DNA of 64,000 nt, taken from assembly GCF_016518545.1 (NCBI RefSeq), contig NZ_JACVTO010000017.1:55046-119045 (forward strand), given 5' to 3'. The translations under genes were made by a program, and so were the position numbers. This document shows, in pieces, positions 32,997-42,688 of the stretch. The DNA is from Pseudomonas sp. S30. Its GTDB lineage: Bacteria; Pseudomonadota; Gammaproteobacteria; Pseudomonadales; Pseudomonadaceae. Within the stretch, counting starts at the first letter, position 1. Each line of letters starts with the position of its first letter. The notes below the pieces were generated by a model. That model was not told where the DNA came from. It was given only the letters and a program-made list of their open reading frames with translations, and did no database searches.

Positions 32997-34028
32997 TCAG
33001 TCGTCCTGTGGCCCACGCAGGTTTTCGAACTGCGAAAGGCCATCGGGAATCAGGTCGCGCACGATGGTCGCGAAGTCGGCGTCGACCAGGTTCTTGGCCC
33101 GGCGCAGCAGTACCGGCAGCGGGCTGGAAGGTTCGTGGCGGGCGTAGTACTGAAGCAGCCGATCCAGGCATTGGCGTACGTCGTCGCGGCTGTTCACCTC
33201 GCCAGGGCGCGCGGCGGGGCGGGCGTTCGCGGCGCTGGCCGGCGTGGGCGGTGCATCCGCGTACGGCTGTGGGTCGGCCTCGGTCGCTGCGGCCGAAGGC
33301 GCGCCGCCTGGGGCGTAGTCGGCCAGCACTTGCTGGGCCAGGCGCAGCGGCTGCTTGAGCGCGCTCAGGTCCACGCCCGCGGCCGAACCAACCTGGTCGC
33401 TGACGCGGCGCTCGATGGCTTCGCAGGCCTCGCGGGCCTGGGTCAGTGCCTGGCGGGTCTGTTCGAGCTCGTCGGGGTCGGCATCGCGCAGGGCGGCGGC
33501 CAGGGCTTCGACGCTCAAGTCTTCGCTGGCGAAGTGCTGCAAGCCGGCGGCGTGCAGGGCGGCGCGCAGGGTCACCGGGCCGAAGGCGCGCGAGCGGGCC
33601 AGCACCGCTTCGCGCAGCAGCGCGATGTTGGGTTCGCAGGTAAGGCCGGCGAGGGCGTTGATGCGTACAGTGGGGTCGTTGTCGTCGGCGGCGTCCAGCT
33701 GCGGGTGCAGGTGCAGCCAGTATTCACCGAGCAGGTCGCGGATCAGCTCCAGGCTCGCGGCGAGGCCGACGAAGCCGTTCAGCGCGAGGTTGGACTGGAC
33801 CAGGAAGTGGGTGATGCGCAGGTCCTTGCTACGCTCCAGCAGGCGCTCGCAGGACTGTTCGATGGCGCGCCACTGGGGCGGCTCGGCCGCTTGTACCGCA
33901 TCGCCCATGACTCGCTCCGGACGCCCTTGGGCATCGCGTTCGAGTTGCAGGAAGTCCGCATCGTATTCCAGGTCTTCACCGCACGGGAAGTCGTCTGAAA
34001 CAGCGGCTAGCAGTACCTGGGAGTTCAC
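32997..34028 (-). CDS. tssA: T6SS cap/assembly protein TssA
   Basis: This 343-aa protein has the ImpA N-terminal domain (SQVLLAAVSDDFPCGEDLEYDADF split at the start, then LERDAQGRPERVMGD, PPQWRAIEQSCERLLERSKDLR). It has an Ala/Pro linker and a C-terminal domain with a conserved end (RAKNLVDADFATIVRDLIPDG). It coordinates sheath and tube assembly. The GTG at 34028 is chosen because a GGAG lies about 11 bases upstream and the N-terminus then matches TssA. The longer frame to 34196 has no supporting features. It is the first gene of the minus-strand T6SS operon. Confidence 0.93.
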   Translation of the reverse strand: MNSQVLLAAVSDDFPCGEDLEYDADFLQLERDAQGRPERVMGDAVQAAEPPQWRAIEQSCERLLERSKDLRITHFLVQSNLALNGFVGLAASLELIRDLLGEYWLHLHPQLDAADDNDPTVRINALAGLTCEPNIALLREAVLARSRAFGPVTLRAALHAAGLQHFASEDLSVEALAAALRDADPDELEQTRQALTQAREACEAIERRVSDQVGSAAGVDLSALKQPLRLAQQVLADYAPGGAPSAAATEADPQPYADAPPTPASAANARPAARPGEVNSRDDVRQCLDRLLQYYARHEPSSPLPVLLRRAKNLVDADFATIVRDLIPDGLSQFENLRGPQDD

Positions 34029-34435
34029 CAGAAATCGATCTCCATATCGGCCCGTGGCGGGGCTCAGCAGAGGGTGCCGTCTACCGAAGTTGCAAATGTG
34101 AACAGGGTCACAGAAAAATCCAGAACTTCCGGGCGTGATATCGGACTGATATCGGTGCCAGAGGTTCAAAGTTGCGCATTTATGGTTTATTTCCAAAATG
34201 CTGTCAAGGTAAGCTAAGCACCTCTAAACAGGGGTGTGATCGTTTCAGCAAAACTTCAGCACGGTGCCAAAGGCGACATGATGATGAAGCGTTGGTGGGG
34301 TAGAGTGTGGAATTTTGCAGGGATAATAGACGCATTTCCCGTGACACGCTTGCATCGTTCAGGTGATCGGTTTCGTAGGGCGCCCATCCATCCATTTGAA
34401 TGGAATCAGATTAAACAGGCTATGCAGGAGGCGTG
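34029..34435. promoter_or_regulatory. Divergent control region of the two T6SS operons
   Basis: This 407-bp AT-richer stretch separates tssA from fha/tagH, which are transcribed apart. It must hold both operon promoters and is the natural target of T6SS regulators. I did not find a convincing sigma-54 (GG-N10-GC) or sigma-70 pair. Short frames here (34204-34395 minus, 34236-34436 plus) have no ribosome sites and are not called. Confidence 0.6.
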
Positions 34436-35869
34436 ATGGCACTTTGCCTAACTATCACTAGTTACCACAAGATTACGCCTGGGCAGCGCCCGGACATTAC
34501 CGTGGATACCGGTGCAATCAGCATTGGAAGAAGCCCTGAAAACGATTGGACGTTGCCGGACCCGGAACGGCTGGTATCTTCCAGGCATTGTGTCGTTCAG
34601 TTCCGCGACGGTCGTTACTATATAACCGACAGCAGCACCAACGGCGTCGAGCTGGTGAATGCCGGCGTGCGTCTACGGCGCGGAAACAGTGAACCGCTGA
34701 TGGACGGCGAAGTTATCCGTATCGGTGAATACGAAATTCAGGCGCGCATCGATTCGGGGTTTTCCGTGGAGGCCGTCAGCCAGCCCGGCGCGCAGAGCTT
34801 CGAGGCGTTGATGGCCAATCAGGTCGCGGCTGCCAGTGCACCCGTGGCGCCTGTTCCCGTCTCGTTTCCTCAAGGGGCGTCGAGTCACGACACGCTGCCG
34901 GACCTGTTCGACTTCCTTGGCCCCTCCAGCGTGCCACCCGCCAGCCAGCCCGATCATGTCCCGGCGCAGCAGCACGATTTCCGACCGCCTGTTCCCGTGG
35001 CGCCTGCACCTGCTCCACCGCCGCCTACGGCCCCCTCGGCTCCGGCGGCCGGGGTGATCCCAGCCGACTGGAACCCTTTCGACGATGCGCCCGCGCCGGC
35101 ACCGACGACGCCCGAGGTGGCGCCCGTGCTGCCGCCGCTGCCCGCCTTCGAACCGACGCCGCCGCCCGAGCCCGCACCGCTACTCGCACCGGTTGCACCT
35201 GCCGCACCCGTTGAGCCAGCCCTTGCACCTGTCGCGCCAGCCCCCGCTGCCGCGCCCGCGAGCGCTACGGGCATGGCTGAACCGGCGTTGCTGCAGGCGT
35301 TCCTGCGCGGTGCCGGCATCGAGCACCTGCGCATCGACGCCGACGATGCCGCCGCGCAGATGGAAGCAGTGGGCCGCAGCTACCGGTTGATGGTCGAAGG
35401 CCTGATCGACGTGCTGCGCGCGCGCGCCAGCCTCAAGGGCGAGTTCCGCATGCAACAGACCACCATCGCCCCGGTGCAGAACAACCCGCTGAAGTTCGCC
35501 CCCAATGCCGACGAGGCGCTGCTGCTGTTGCTGCGCCAGGGCAGCCAGGCGTTCATGCCGGCCGACCAGGCGGTGCGCGATAGCTTCGACGACTTGCGTG
35601 CGCACCAGCTGGCCGTGATGGCGGGCGTCGAGGCGGCCATCAAGCACCTGCTGGTGCGCTTCGAGCCTGGGCAGTTGGAGGGCCGCCTGGCACCGGCAGC
35701 CGGCCTCGCCAAGCTGTTCGGTGGCTCGCGTCAAGCCCACCTGTGGCAACAGTTCACCGAGCTGTACGGGCAGATTTCGCGCGAGGCGCAGGATGATTTC
35801 CAGGACCTGTTCGGCCGCGAGTTCAGCCGCGCCTACGAGGCGCACAACGCCCGATTGCAACGCTCCTGA
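34436..35869 (+). CDS. tagH: T6SS-associated FHA-domain protein TagH/Fha
   Basis: This 477-aa cytoplasmic scaffold has an FHA domain at about 20-105 (SIGRSPENDWTLPDPERLVSSRHC, then ITDSSTNGVELVN), which binds phosphothreonine. A long Pro/Ala linker (about 120-280) and a conserved C-terminal domain (about 285-475; AFLRGAGIEHLRIDADDAA, FGREFSRAYEAHNARLQ) follow. In P. aeruginosa the homologue Fha1 is phosphorylated by PpkA to switch on secretion. AGGAGG lies 4 bases before ATG 34436; a GTG 3 bases earlier is an alternative start. It is the first gene of the plus-strand operon. Confidence 0.93.
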   Translation: MALCLTITSYHKITPGQRPDITVDTGAISIGRSPENDWTLPDPERLVSSRHCVVQFRDGRYYITDSSTNGVELVNAGVRLRRGNSEPLMDGEVIRIGEYEIQARIDSGFSVEAVSQPGAQSFEALMANQVAAASAPVAPVPVSFPQGASSHDTLPDLFDFLGPSSVPPASQPDHVPAQQHDFRPPVPVAPAPAPPPPTAPSAPAAGVIPADWNPFDDAPAPAPTTPEVAPVLPPLPAFEPTPPPEPAPLLAPVAPAAPVEPALAPVAPAPAAAPASATGMAEPALLQAFLRGAGIEHLRIDADDAAAQMEAVGRSYRLMVEGLIDVLRARASLKGEFRMQQTTIAPVQNNPLKFAPNADEALLLLLRQGSQAFMPADQAVRDSFDDLRAHQLAVMAGVEAAIKHLLVRFEPGQLEGRLAPAAGLAKLFGGSRQAHLWQQFTELYGQISREAQDDFQDLFGREFSRAYEAHNARLQRS

Positions 35870-35917
35870 GGCACGGCCTCGGAGCAGGAAGAATTCCAGT
35901 ACGTCATGAGGACGAAC

Positions 35918-36409
35918 ATGAGAGCCACACGACTGATCGCAGCCCTCTCCCTGGTGCTGCTCAGTGCTTGCAGCAAGGATGCGCCGGCACCGGCGCCGGC
36001 CGACGACGGTGCGCCCGGCGTGACCCTGTACTTCAGCGCCGCCGCCGGGCTCAACCCAGGCGCCGACGGTAGCGCGGCGCCGGTGCGGGTGCGGGTGTTC
36101 GAGCTCAAGAACGCCGCGGCCTTCGAGCGGGCCGACTATTTCGCCCTGGCCGAGCGCGCCCAGGCCACCTTGGGTGCGGACCTGATCGACCAGGATGAAG
36201 TGCTGTTGCAGCCGGGTCGGCAATTGCAGCTGGACCGGCCGCTGAATCCGGCCACCCGCCTGGTCGGTCTGGTGGTCGGTTACCGTGAGATCGACCGCGC
36301 CCAGTGGCGCAGCGTACTGCCGGTGCCACCACGCGATTACCAGATCAGCCTCGACGTGCGCGCCGTACGCAGCGCCGTCGCCACCCCACAACCTGCCCCT
36401 GCGCGCTAG
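35918..36409 (+). CDS. tssJ: T6SS outer-membrane lipoprotein TssJ
   Basis: This protein of about 163 aa has a lipoprotein signal (LSLVLLSAC, lipobox Cys at residue 18) and a beta-sandwich domain. The domain includes GVTLYFSAAAGLNPGADGSA and VRVFELKNAAAFERADYF, plus DQDEVLLQPGRQLQLDRPL. It anchors TssM to the outer membrane. ATG 35918 has GAGGA 5 bases upstream; an in-frame ATG at 35906 would add four residues. It is followed by tssK after 14 bp. Confidence 0.92.
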   Translation: MRATRLIAALSLVLLSACSKDAPAPAPADDGAPGVTLYFSAAAGLNPGADGSAAPVRVRVFELKNAAAFERADYFALAERAQATLGADLIDQDEVLLQPGRQLQLDRPLNPATRLVGLVVGYREIDRAQWRSVLPVPPRDYQISLDVRAVRSAVATPQPAPAR

Positions 36410-36423
36410 CCGACGGAGTCATC

Positions 36424-37758
36424 ATGTCCTGGAACAACCGTGTGGTGTGGTCGGAAGGCATGTTCATCACGACCCAGCACTTCCAGCAGCACGACCGCTA
36501 CCTGGAACATCTCATCGATGCCCGCAGCCGTCCGCTGTCGGCCGCCGCGTGGGGCTTCTCCGAACTGCTGGTCGACCCGGGGCTGCTGGCCCAGGGCAAG
36601 CTGGCGATCGTCAGTGCCCGTGGCCTGCTGCCCGACGGCACGCCGTTCGACATTCCGCGCGACGACCTGCCGCCGCCGCCGCTGGAAATCCCCGATGACC
36701 TGCGTGACGCGGTGATTCACCTGGGCCTGCCGCTCAAGCGCGCCGGTGCCCGCGACACGGTCGACACCGGCGAGCCGCTGGAGGGCGCGCGCTACGTGTC
36801 CAGCGTCAGTGAAGTGCGCGACGACAACGCGCCCTTCGAGAACCGCGCGCCGCTGGCCCTGGGCAGCCGTGCGCTGCGCCTGCTGACCGAGCGCGAAGGG
36901 CTGGGTGACCACGCCGCCCTGGGCGTGGTGCGCATCCGCGAGAAACGCGCCGACCGCGCCCTGGTGCTCGACGACAGTTACATCCCGCCGCTGCTGGATG
37001 TGGCGGCCAGCAACCCGCTGGCGAACTTTCGCAGCGAACTGCTGGGCCTGCTGCACCAGCGTGGCGAGGCCCTGGCCGGGCGCGTGGTCGCCTCGGCCAA
37101 TGGCGGGGCGTCGGAGATCGCCGACTTCATGCTGCTGCAACTGGTCAACCGGGCGCAGCCGCTGGTCGAGCACCTCGGCCAGTTGAGCCCGTTGCATCCC
37201 GAACGCTTGTACAGCGAGCTGGTGGCCCTGGCCGGCGAGTTCGCCACCTTCACCCAGGACGGGCGTCGACCGGAGAGCTTCCCGGCGTACCAGCACGACG
37301 ACCTGGCGGCCACCTTCCAACCGCTGATGGCCTCGCTGCGCCAGGCCCTGTCGATGTTGATCGACAGCAAGGCGGTGGCCATTCCCATCGTCGAGAAGGC
37401 CTACGGGGTGCACGTGGGCATGCTCGCCGACCGCAGCCTGCTCGACAGCGCCAGCTTCATCCTGGTGGTGCGTGCCGACGTACCCAGCGAGACCTTGCGC
37501 AGCCGCTTCGGCCAGCAGAGCAAGATCGGTTCGGTGGAGCACATTCGCGACCTGGTCAACCTGCAACTGCCGGGCATCGGCTTGCTGCCGTTGCCGGTGG
37601 CGCCGCGGCAGATTCCGTTCCATGCCGGCTCCACCTACTTCGAACTCGACCGCGGCAGCGAGCACTGGAAGCAGTTGCAGCACTCCGGCGGCTTCGCGTT
37701 CTACGTGGCGGGCGAGTTCCCGGGGTTGAGCCTGGCCTTCTGGGCCATTCGAGGGTAG
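36424..37758 (+). CDS. tssK: T6SS baseplate-membrane connector TssK
   Basis: This 444-aa trimeric protein connects the baseplate to TssL-TssM. The start MSWNNRVVWSEGMFITTQHF and the following QQHDRYLEHLIDAR are diagnostic. LNLQLPGIGLLPLPVAPRQIPFHAG-type text (in pieces) and YFELDRGSEHWKQL near the end also match. Frame open upstream, but ATG 36424 gives the conserved terminus. Confidence 0.96.
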   Translation: MSWNNRVVWSEGMFITTQHFQQHDRYLEHLIDARSRPLSAAAWGFSELLVDPGLLAQGKLAIVSARGLLPDGTPFDIPRDDLPPPPLEIPDDLRDAVIHLGLPLKRAGARDTVDTGEPLEGARYVSSVSEVRDDNAPFENRAPLALGSRALRLLTEREGLGDHAALGVVRIREKRADRALVLDDSYIPPLLDVAASNPLANFRSELLGLLHQRGEALAGRVVASANGGASEIADFMLLQLVNRAQPLVEHLGQLSPLHPERLYSELVALAGEFATFTQDGRRPESFPAYQHDDLAATFQPLMASLRQALSMLIDSKAVAIPIVEKAYGVHVGMLADRSLLDSASFILVVRADVPSETLRSRFGQQSKIGSVEHIRDLVNLQLPGIGLLPLPVAPRQIPFHAGSTYFELDRGSEHWKQLQHSGGFAFYVAGEFPGLSLAFWAIRG

Positions 37759-37874
37759 GACGATGGGCGTCTGTCGACAGCGGTCAGCGCGGGCCGTAGG
37801 GCCGGTTTCACAGGTGAACGAGGGGCGAACTCATCGCTCGTCGGCTTTTTTCCACGGATGGAGATCGCGCCGCG

Positions 37875-39185
37875 ATGCAGCCTGACGATCCGCAGGGCCA
37901 CGACCGTACCCAGTTCATGCCGCGCCCCGGCGGCCGCGCGCCCGCGTCGGCGGCGCCACCCACGGCCGCGCCGCCCCCGCCGCTGAACGTACCGGCCGAG
38001 CCGCTGGCGCCCGGCCAGGGCGCTGGCCTCAACCCCTTGGAGCAGGCCGCCGGGCCCTTGCTGGCGCTGCTCACGCGCCTGCGCAACACCATCGCCCATC
38101 CGGCGCCGGCCAGCCTGCGTGCGCAGTTGCTGGCCTATCTGCGCCAGTTCGAGGAACGTGCCGAGGCCGCCGGGGTGCCGCGCAACGAAGTGCTGCTGGC
38201 CCGCTATGCCTTGTGCACCGCGCTGGACGAAGCCGTGCTCAGCACGCCGTGGGGCAGCGGCAGCGACTGGGGCAAGCAGAGCCTGCTGATCACCGTGCAC
38301 AACGAGGCCTGGGGCGGCGAGAAGACTTTCCAGCTGCTCGAACACTGCCTGCAGAGCCCGCGCGAGCGCCTGAACCTGCTGGAGCTGCTGTACCTGTGCA
38401 CCAGCCTCGGGTTCGAGGGCCGCTACCGGGTCATGAACGGCGGCCGTGCCCAGCTCGAAGCGCTGCGCGAACGCACGGCCGCCGCCATCCGCAGCGCCCG
38501 TGGCGAACGCGAGCGCGAGCTGTCGCCGCACTGGCGCGGGGTGACCGTCAGCCGTGATCGCCTGGCGCAGTTCGTGCCGCCCTGGGTGGGCCTGGCCGTG
38601 GCGCTGGCCCTGCTGTTGCTGCTGCTGTTCGGCCTGCGCCTGATGCTCGCCGCCGATGCCGAACCGGTGTTCCGTGGCATCCACGCGCTGGGCGAGATCC
38701 CGGTGCAGGCCATGGACCGTCCGGTCGTGCAGCCCAAGCCGGTGGAGCGTCCGCGCCTGGCCGGTTTCCTGGCCGAGGACATCAAGGCCGGGCGGGTCGC
38801 CGTGGAGGACGCAGTGGACCGCTCGGTGGTGACCATTCGCGGCGACGAACTGTTCGCCTCGGCCAGCGCCAGCATCAAGGGCGACTTCGAGCCGCTGTTG
38901 CAGCGCATCGCCGCAGCCGTGGCCAAGGTCAAGGGTAACGTCCGGGTCACCGGGCACAGCGACAACCAGCGCATCGCCACCATTCGCTTCCCCTCCAACT
39001 GGGCGCTGTCCCAGGCCCGCGCCGAAGAGGTCAAGGCGCTGCTGGCGGCGCGTACCGGTCAGCCCCAGCGTTTCACCGCGCAGGGGCTGAGCGACACCGA
39101 GCCGCTGGCGTCGAACGACACCGCGCAGGGCCGGGCGAAGAATCGTCGGGTGGAAATCACAGTGCTGGCGGAGGGTGTCGAGTGA
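37875..39185 (+). CDS. tssL: T6SS inner-membrane protein TssL with C-terminal OmpA domain (DotU/evolved TssL)
   Basis: This 436-aa protein has a Pro/Ala-rich N-terminus, a DotU/IcmH cytoplasmic domain (about 60-225; LARYALCTALDEAVLSTPWG, WGKQSLLITVHNEAWGGEKF-like) and one membrane helix (about 236-256). A periplasmic OmpA-like peptidoglycan-binding domain follows (about 300-430; VTGHSDNQRIATIRFPSNWA, DTAQGRAKNRRVEI). Peptidoglycan binding stabilises the membrane complex. It overlaps tssM by 4 bp (ATGA-type, at 39182). Confidence 0.95.
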   Translation: MQPDDPQGHDRTQFMPRPGGRAPASAAPPTAAPPPPLNVPAEPLAPGQGAGLNPLEQAAGPLLALLTRLRNTIAHPAPASLRAQLLAYLRQFEERAEAAGVPRNEVLLARYALCTALDEAVLSTPWGSGSDWGKQSLLITVHNEAWGGEKTFQLLEHCLQSPRERLNLLELLYLCTSLGFEGRYRVMNGGRAQLEALRERTAAAIRSARGERERELSPHWRGVTVSRDRLAQFVPPWVGLAVALALLLLLLFGLRLMLAADAEPVFRGIHALGEIPVQAMDRPVVQPKPVERPRLAGFLAEDIKAGRVAVEDAVDRSVVTIRGDELFASASASIKGDFEPLLQRIAAAVAKVKGNVRVTGHSDNQRIATIRFPSNWALSQARAEEVKALLAARTGQPQRFTAQGLSDTEPLASNDTAQGRAKNRRVEITVLAEGVE

Positions 39186-42100
39186 AGGCGTTGATCGGTT
39201 TCGTCATTCGCTGGGTGGTGCCGGTGCTGGGGCTGATCGCCCTGAGCCTGATCATCTGGTTCCTGGGTCCGTTGCTCGATGCGCTGGCAGCGCCCGCGCC
39301 GCGCTGGATCCTGATCGTGCTGCTGTTCGCGGTATGGATCGCCTACCGTACCTGGCGCATCGTCCAGGCGCGCCGGCAGGCTGCCAAGGTGCTGGAAAGC
39401 GTGGCGGCCGAAACCGCCCCGGACCCCACCAGCCTGGCCACCGCCGAAGAGCTGGCGACCCTGCGCCAGCGCATGGACGAGGCCCTGGCGCTGCTCAAGA
39501 AAGCGCGCCTGGGGGGCGACGAGCGGCGCAACCTTTACGAGCTGCCGTGGTACGTGATCATCGGCCCGCCCGGGTCGGGCAAGACCACCGCGCTGGTCAA
39601 CTCTGGCCTGCATTTTCCCCTGGCCGCGCAGCTGGGCGAAGGCGCGATCCGTGGCGTAGGCGGCACGCGCAATTGCGACTGGTGGTTCACCGATCAGGCC
39701 GTGCTGCTCGACACGGCCGGCCGCTACACCACCCAGGACAGCCATGCGCAAGTGGACAAGGCCGCCTGGCTGGGCTTTCTCGACCTGCTCAAGGCGCAGC
39801 GCTCGCGCCGCCCTATCGACGGCGCCTTCATCGCCATCAGCCTGTCCGACCTGCTGCTGGGCAGCGATGCCGAACGCGCCGCCCATGCCAGCGCGATCCG
39901 TACCCGCGTGCAGGAACTGTACGGCCAGCTCGGCGTGCGCTTCCCGGTCTACCTGATGCTCACCAAGCTGGACCTGGTGCCGGGCTTCATGGAGTTCTTC
40001 GACGACCTGAGCAAGGAAGAACGTGCCCAGGTGTGGGGCATGACCTTCGCCCTGGACGACGGTCAGCAGGGCGACGGACCGCTGGCCCAGTTCGAGGAGG
40101 AATTCGCCCTGCTCGAACAGCGCCTGAACCAGCGCCTGGTCGAGCGCCTGCAGCACGAGCGCGACCCGGCCCGGCGCGACCTGGTGTATGGCTTCATCCA
40201 GCAGTTCGCGGCCCTGCGCGGCAACCTCAAGGCCTTCCTCGACGGCGTGTTCAAGCCCAACGCCTTCGAGGCACGCGCCCTGCTGCGCGGGGTGTACTTC
40301 ACCAGCGGCACCCAGGAAGGCAGCCCCATCGACCGGCTGATCGGCAGCATGGCCCAGAGCATGGGCCTGGACCGCGCGCACCTGGCGCGACAGACCGGCA
40401 CCGGGCGCAGCTACTTCATCGAGAAGCTGTTCACCGCCGTGGCCTTCGCCGAACGCGGGCTGGTGGGCAGCGACCCGAAGGTGGAGCGCCGGCGCAAGTG
40501 GATCGCCCGTGGCGCCCTGGCCCTGAGCGTGGCGCTGGTGCTGGTGGTCGGCACGCTGTGGACCCTCAGCTACCGCGCCAACCAGCAGTACATCGCCGAG
40601 GTGGACAGTCGCCTCAAGCCGTTGGGCAAGACGGTGCAGGAGCTGAGCCCGGCGCAGCGCGAGGTGCTCGAAGTGCTGCCGCTGCTCAACGCCGTGCGCC
40701 GCCTGACCGACGACCCGCCGGCCTGGGCCGAGGGCCTGGGGTTGTATCAGGGCGACATGCTCGAAAGCGAGTCCGAGAGCGTCTACCGCAAGCTGCTGAT
40801 CGCGGTGTTCGCCCCGCGCCTGGTCACCCGCATCGAAGAGCAGCTGTACGCCGGTGGGCCCTCGGATTACCTCTACGAAGGCCTGAAAGCCTACCTGATG
40901 CTGGCCGACGGCGAGCACTACGACCCGGACTTCATCAAGGCCTGGATCAGCCTGGACTGGGAGCGCCACCTGCCGCGCGACCTGGCTCCCGATCAGCGCC
41001 AGGCCTTGGAGCAGCATCTGGCGGCGCTGTTCGACAAGCGCCCGCCCAATGCGCGGCTGGACCAGCGCCTGATCGACGACACCCGGCGCCAGTTGCAGCA
41101 ATTGCCGGTGGCGCAGCGGGTGTACGACCGGGTTAAGCGCCAGAAGCTGCCGACGGACGTCAGTGACTTTCGCCTGAGCGACGCGGCCGGCCGCGATGCC
41201 GCGCTGGTGTTCCAGCGCAAGAGCGGCAAGCCCCTGACCGATCCGTTGCCGGGCCTGTTCACCGTCGACGGCTACCGCAAGGCGTTTCTCGCCGCGAGCC
41301 TGGCCCACGCCGAGACCCTGGCCGAAGAGCGCTGGGTGCTGGGCCGTGAGCTGAGCGAGGCCAACGATGCCAAGCGCCTGGCCGACGACGTGCGTCAGCT
41401 GTATTACCAGGACTACATCCGCCAGTGGGACGCGCTGCTGGCCGACCTGGACTTCGTGCCCATCACCAGTGCCGGGCAGGCCGCCGACGTGCTGCGGGTA
41501 CTGTCCGGGCCCACGTCGCCCTTGAAGAAGCTGCTCCAGGCCGTGGCCAAGGAAACCGATCTGCAGCAGCCTACGGTGATCGACAAGGCCCAGGCCAAGG
41601 TGGAGCAGGCTGGCGTCGATCAGCTGCGCCAGCGCCTGGGCGGCCTGCTCGGCGATACCCCGGTGCCTGGCACCGAGGCGCAGGCGCATGAAGTGGATCC
41701 GGTGACCGCGCACTTCGCCGACCTGGCCGAGCTGGTGGAAACCGGCGAGGGTCAGCCCAGTTCGCTGGACGGCCTGCTGGCCGATCTGAACGCGTTGTAC
41801 GTGCAGGTCAGCGCGATGGTCGGGGCCAGCGGCGAAGCGCTGCTGGGCGAGGCCAAGAACCAGGCCCAGGCCGCCTCGCAGCGGGTCTCCCTGGGCGCGG
41901 CGCGACAGCCGAAGCTGGTCCAGACCCTGGTCGGCTCGGTGGTCGGGTCCACCAACGCCATCGTCATGGGCGGGGTGCGCAACCAGCTCAACGCCGCGTG
42001 GACCAGCGAGGTGGTCAACGTCTACCGCCAGTCCCTGGCCGGGCGCTACCCGCTCAGCGCCGGCAGCCCGCGCGATGCCACCCTGGAAGACTTCGGCCAG

Positions 42101-42688
42101 TTCTTCGGCGTCGGCGGGGTGATGGACAACTACTTCCGCAAATACCTGCAACCCTACGTCAACACCGCCACTTCGCCCTGGAGCTGGCAGCCGGGGGCGG
42201 CGCAGAAGCTGGGCATCGGCGCAGGCGTGCTGGGCACCTTCCAGCGCGCCGCGAGCATTCGCGATGCGTTCTTCCGCACCAGTGGCGGCCTGCAGCCGGG
42301 CGTGCGCTTCGAGCTCAAGCCGGTGGCCATGGACGCCTCGATCACCCAGTTCCTGCTCGATCTCGATGGCCAGCAGGTCAGCTACGACCACGGCCCGAGC
42401 CGGCCGGTGTCGTTGCAGTGGCCGAACCCGAACAGCATCGGCGTGGTGCGCCTGTCCATCACCCCGCCGTCGGCCAGTGGTCGCTCCGGGCTGACCCTGG
42501 AGGGGCCATGGGCGTGGTTCCGTCTGCTCGACCAGTCGGACCTGAGCGCCGGGGGTTCGCCCGAGCGCTTCAACCTGCGCCTGCGCGTCGACGGCGCCAG
42601 CGTGTCCTACGAGCTGCGTGCCAGCAGCGCCTTCAACCCGTTCCGCAGCCGAGTGGTCAGCGGTTTCAGCCTGCCGGAGCATTTGTGA
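39182..42688 (+). CDS. tssM: T6SS inner-membrane protein TssM (IcmF)
   Basis: This 1168-aa core of the T6SS membrane complex has two N-terminal membrane helices (about 5-60), a cytoplasmic NTPase-like domain with Walker A GPPGSGKTTALVNSG (about 129) and DTAGRY, and a third helix near 440-458. A long periplasmic part ends with FNPFRSRVVSGFSLPEHL. It bridges TssL and the lipoprotein TssJ. It overlaps tagF by GTGA. Confidence 0.97.
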   Translation: MKALIGFVIRWVVPVLGLIALSLIIWFLGPLLDALAAPAPRWILIVLLFAVWIAYRTWRIVQARRQAAKVLESVAAETAPDPTSLATAEELATLRQRMDEALALLKKARLGGDERRNLYELPWYVIIGPPGSGKTTALVNSGLHFPLAAQLGEGAIRGVGGTRNCDWWFTDQAVLLDTAGRYTTQDSHAQVDKAAWLGFLDLLKAQRSRRPIDGAFIAISLSDLLLGSDAERAAHASAIRTRVQELYGQLGVRFPVYLMLTKLDLVPGFMEFFDDLSKEERAQVWGMTFALDDGQQGDGPLAQFEEEFALLEQRLNQRLVERLQHERDPARRDLVYGFIQQFAALRGNLKAFLDGVFKPNAFEARALLRGVYFTSGTQEGSPIDRLIGSMAQSMGLDRAHLARQTGTGRSYFIEKLFTAVAFAERGLVGSDPKVERRRKWIARGALALSVALVLVVGTLWTLSYRANQQYIAEVDSRLKPLGKTVQELSPAQREVLEVLPLLNAVRRLTDDPPAWAEGLGLYQGDMLESESESVYRKLLIAVFAPRLVTRIEEQLYAGGPSDYLYEGLKAYLMLADGEHYDPDFIKAWISLDWERHLPRDLAPDQRQALEQHLAALFDKRPPNARLDQRLIDDTRRQLQQLPVAQRVYDRVKRQKLPTDVSDFRLSDAAGRDAALVFQRKSGKPLTDPLPGLFTVDGYRKAFLAASLAHAETLAEERWVLGRELSEANDAKRLADDVRQLYYQDYIRQWDALLADLDFVPITSAGQAADVLRVLSGPTSPLKKLLQAVAKETDLQQPTVIDKAQAKVEQAGVDQLRQRLGGLLGDTPVPGTEAQAHEVDPVTAHFADLAELVETGEGQPSSLDGLLADLNALYVQVSAMVGASGEALLGEAKNQAQAASQRVSLGAARQPKLVQTLVGSVVGSTNAIVMGGVRNQLNAAWTSEVVNVYRQSLAGRYPLSAGSPRDATLEDFGQFFGVGGVMDNYFRKYLQPYVNTATSPWSWQPGAAQKLGIGAGVLGTFQRAASIRDAFFRTSGGLQPGVRFELKPVAMDASITQFLLDLDGQQVSYDHGPSRPVSLQWPNPNSIGVVRLSITPPSASGRSGLTLEGPWAWFRLLDQSDLSAGGSPERFNLRLRVDGASVSYELRASSAFNPFRSRVVSGFSLPEHL

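Noticed and set aside
34029..34435. Sigma-54 promoter between the T6SS operons
   Set aside because: TGGCAC-like words occur but without the GC at the required 10-base spacing from GG.
39059..42682. 1207-codon open frame on the minus strand antisense to tssM
   Set aside because: It is a codon-bias shadow of tssM; no domain, no ribosome site, and composition typical of antisense frames.
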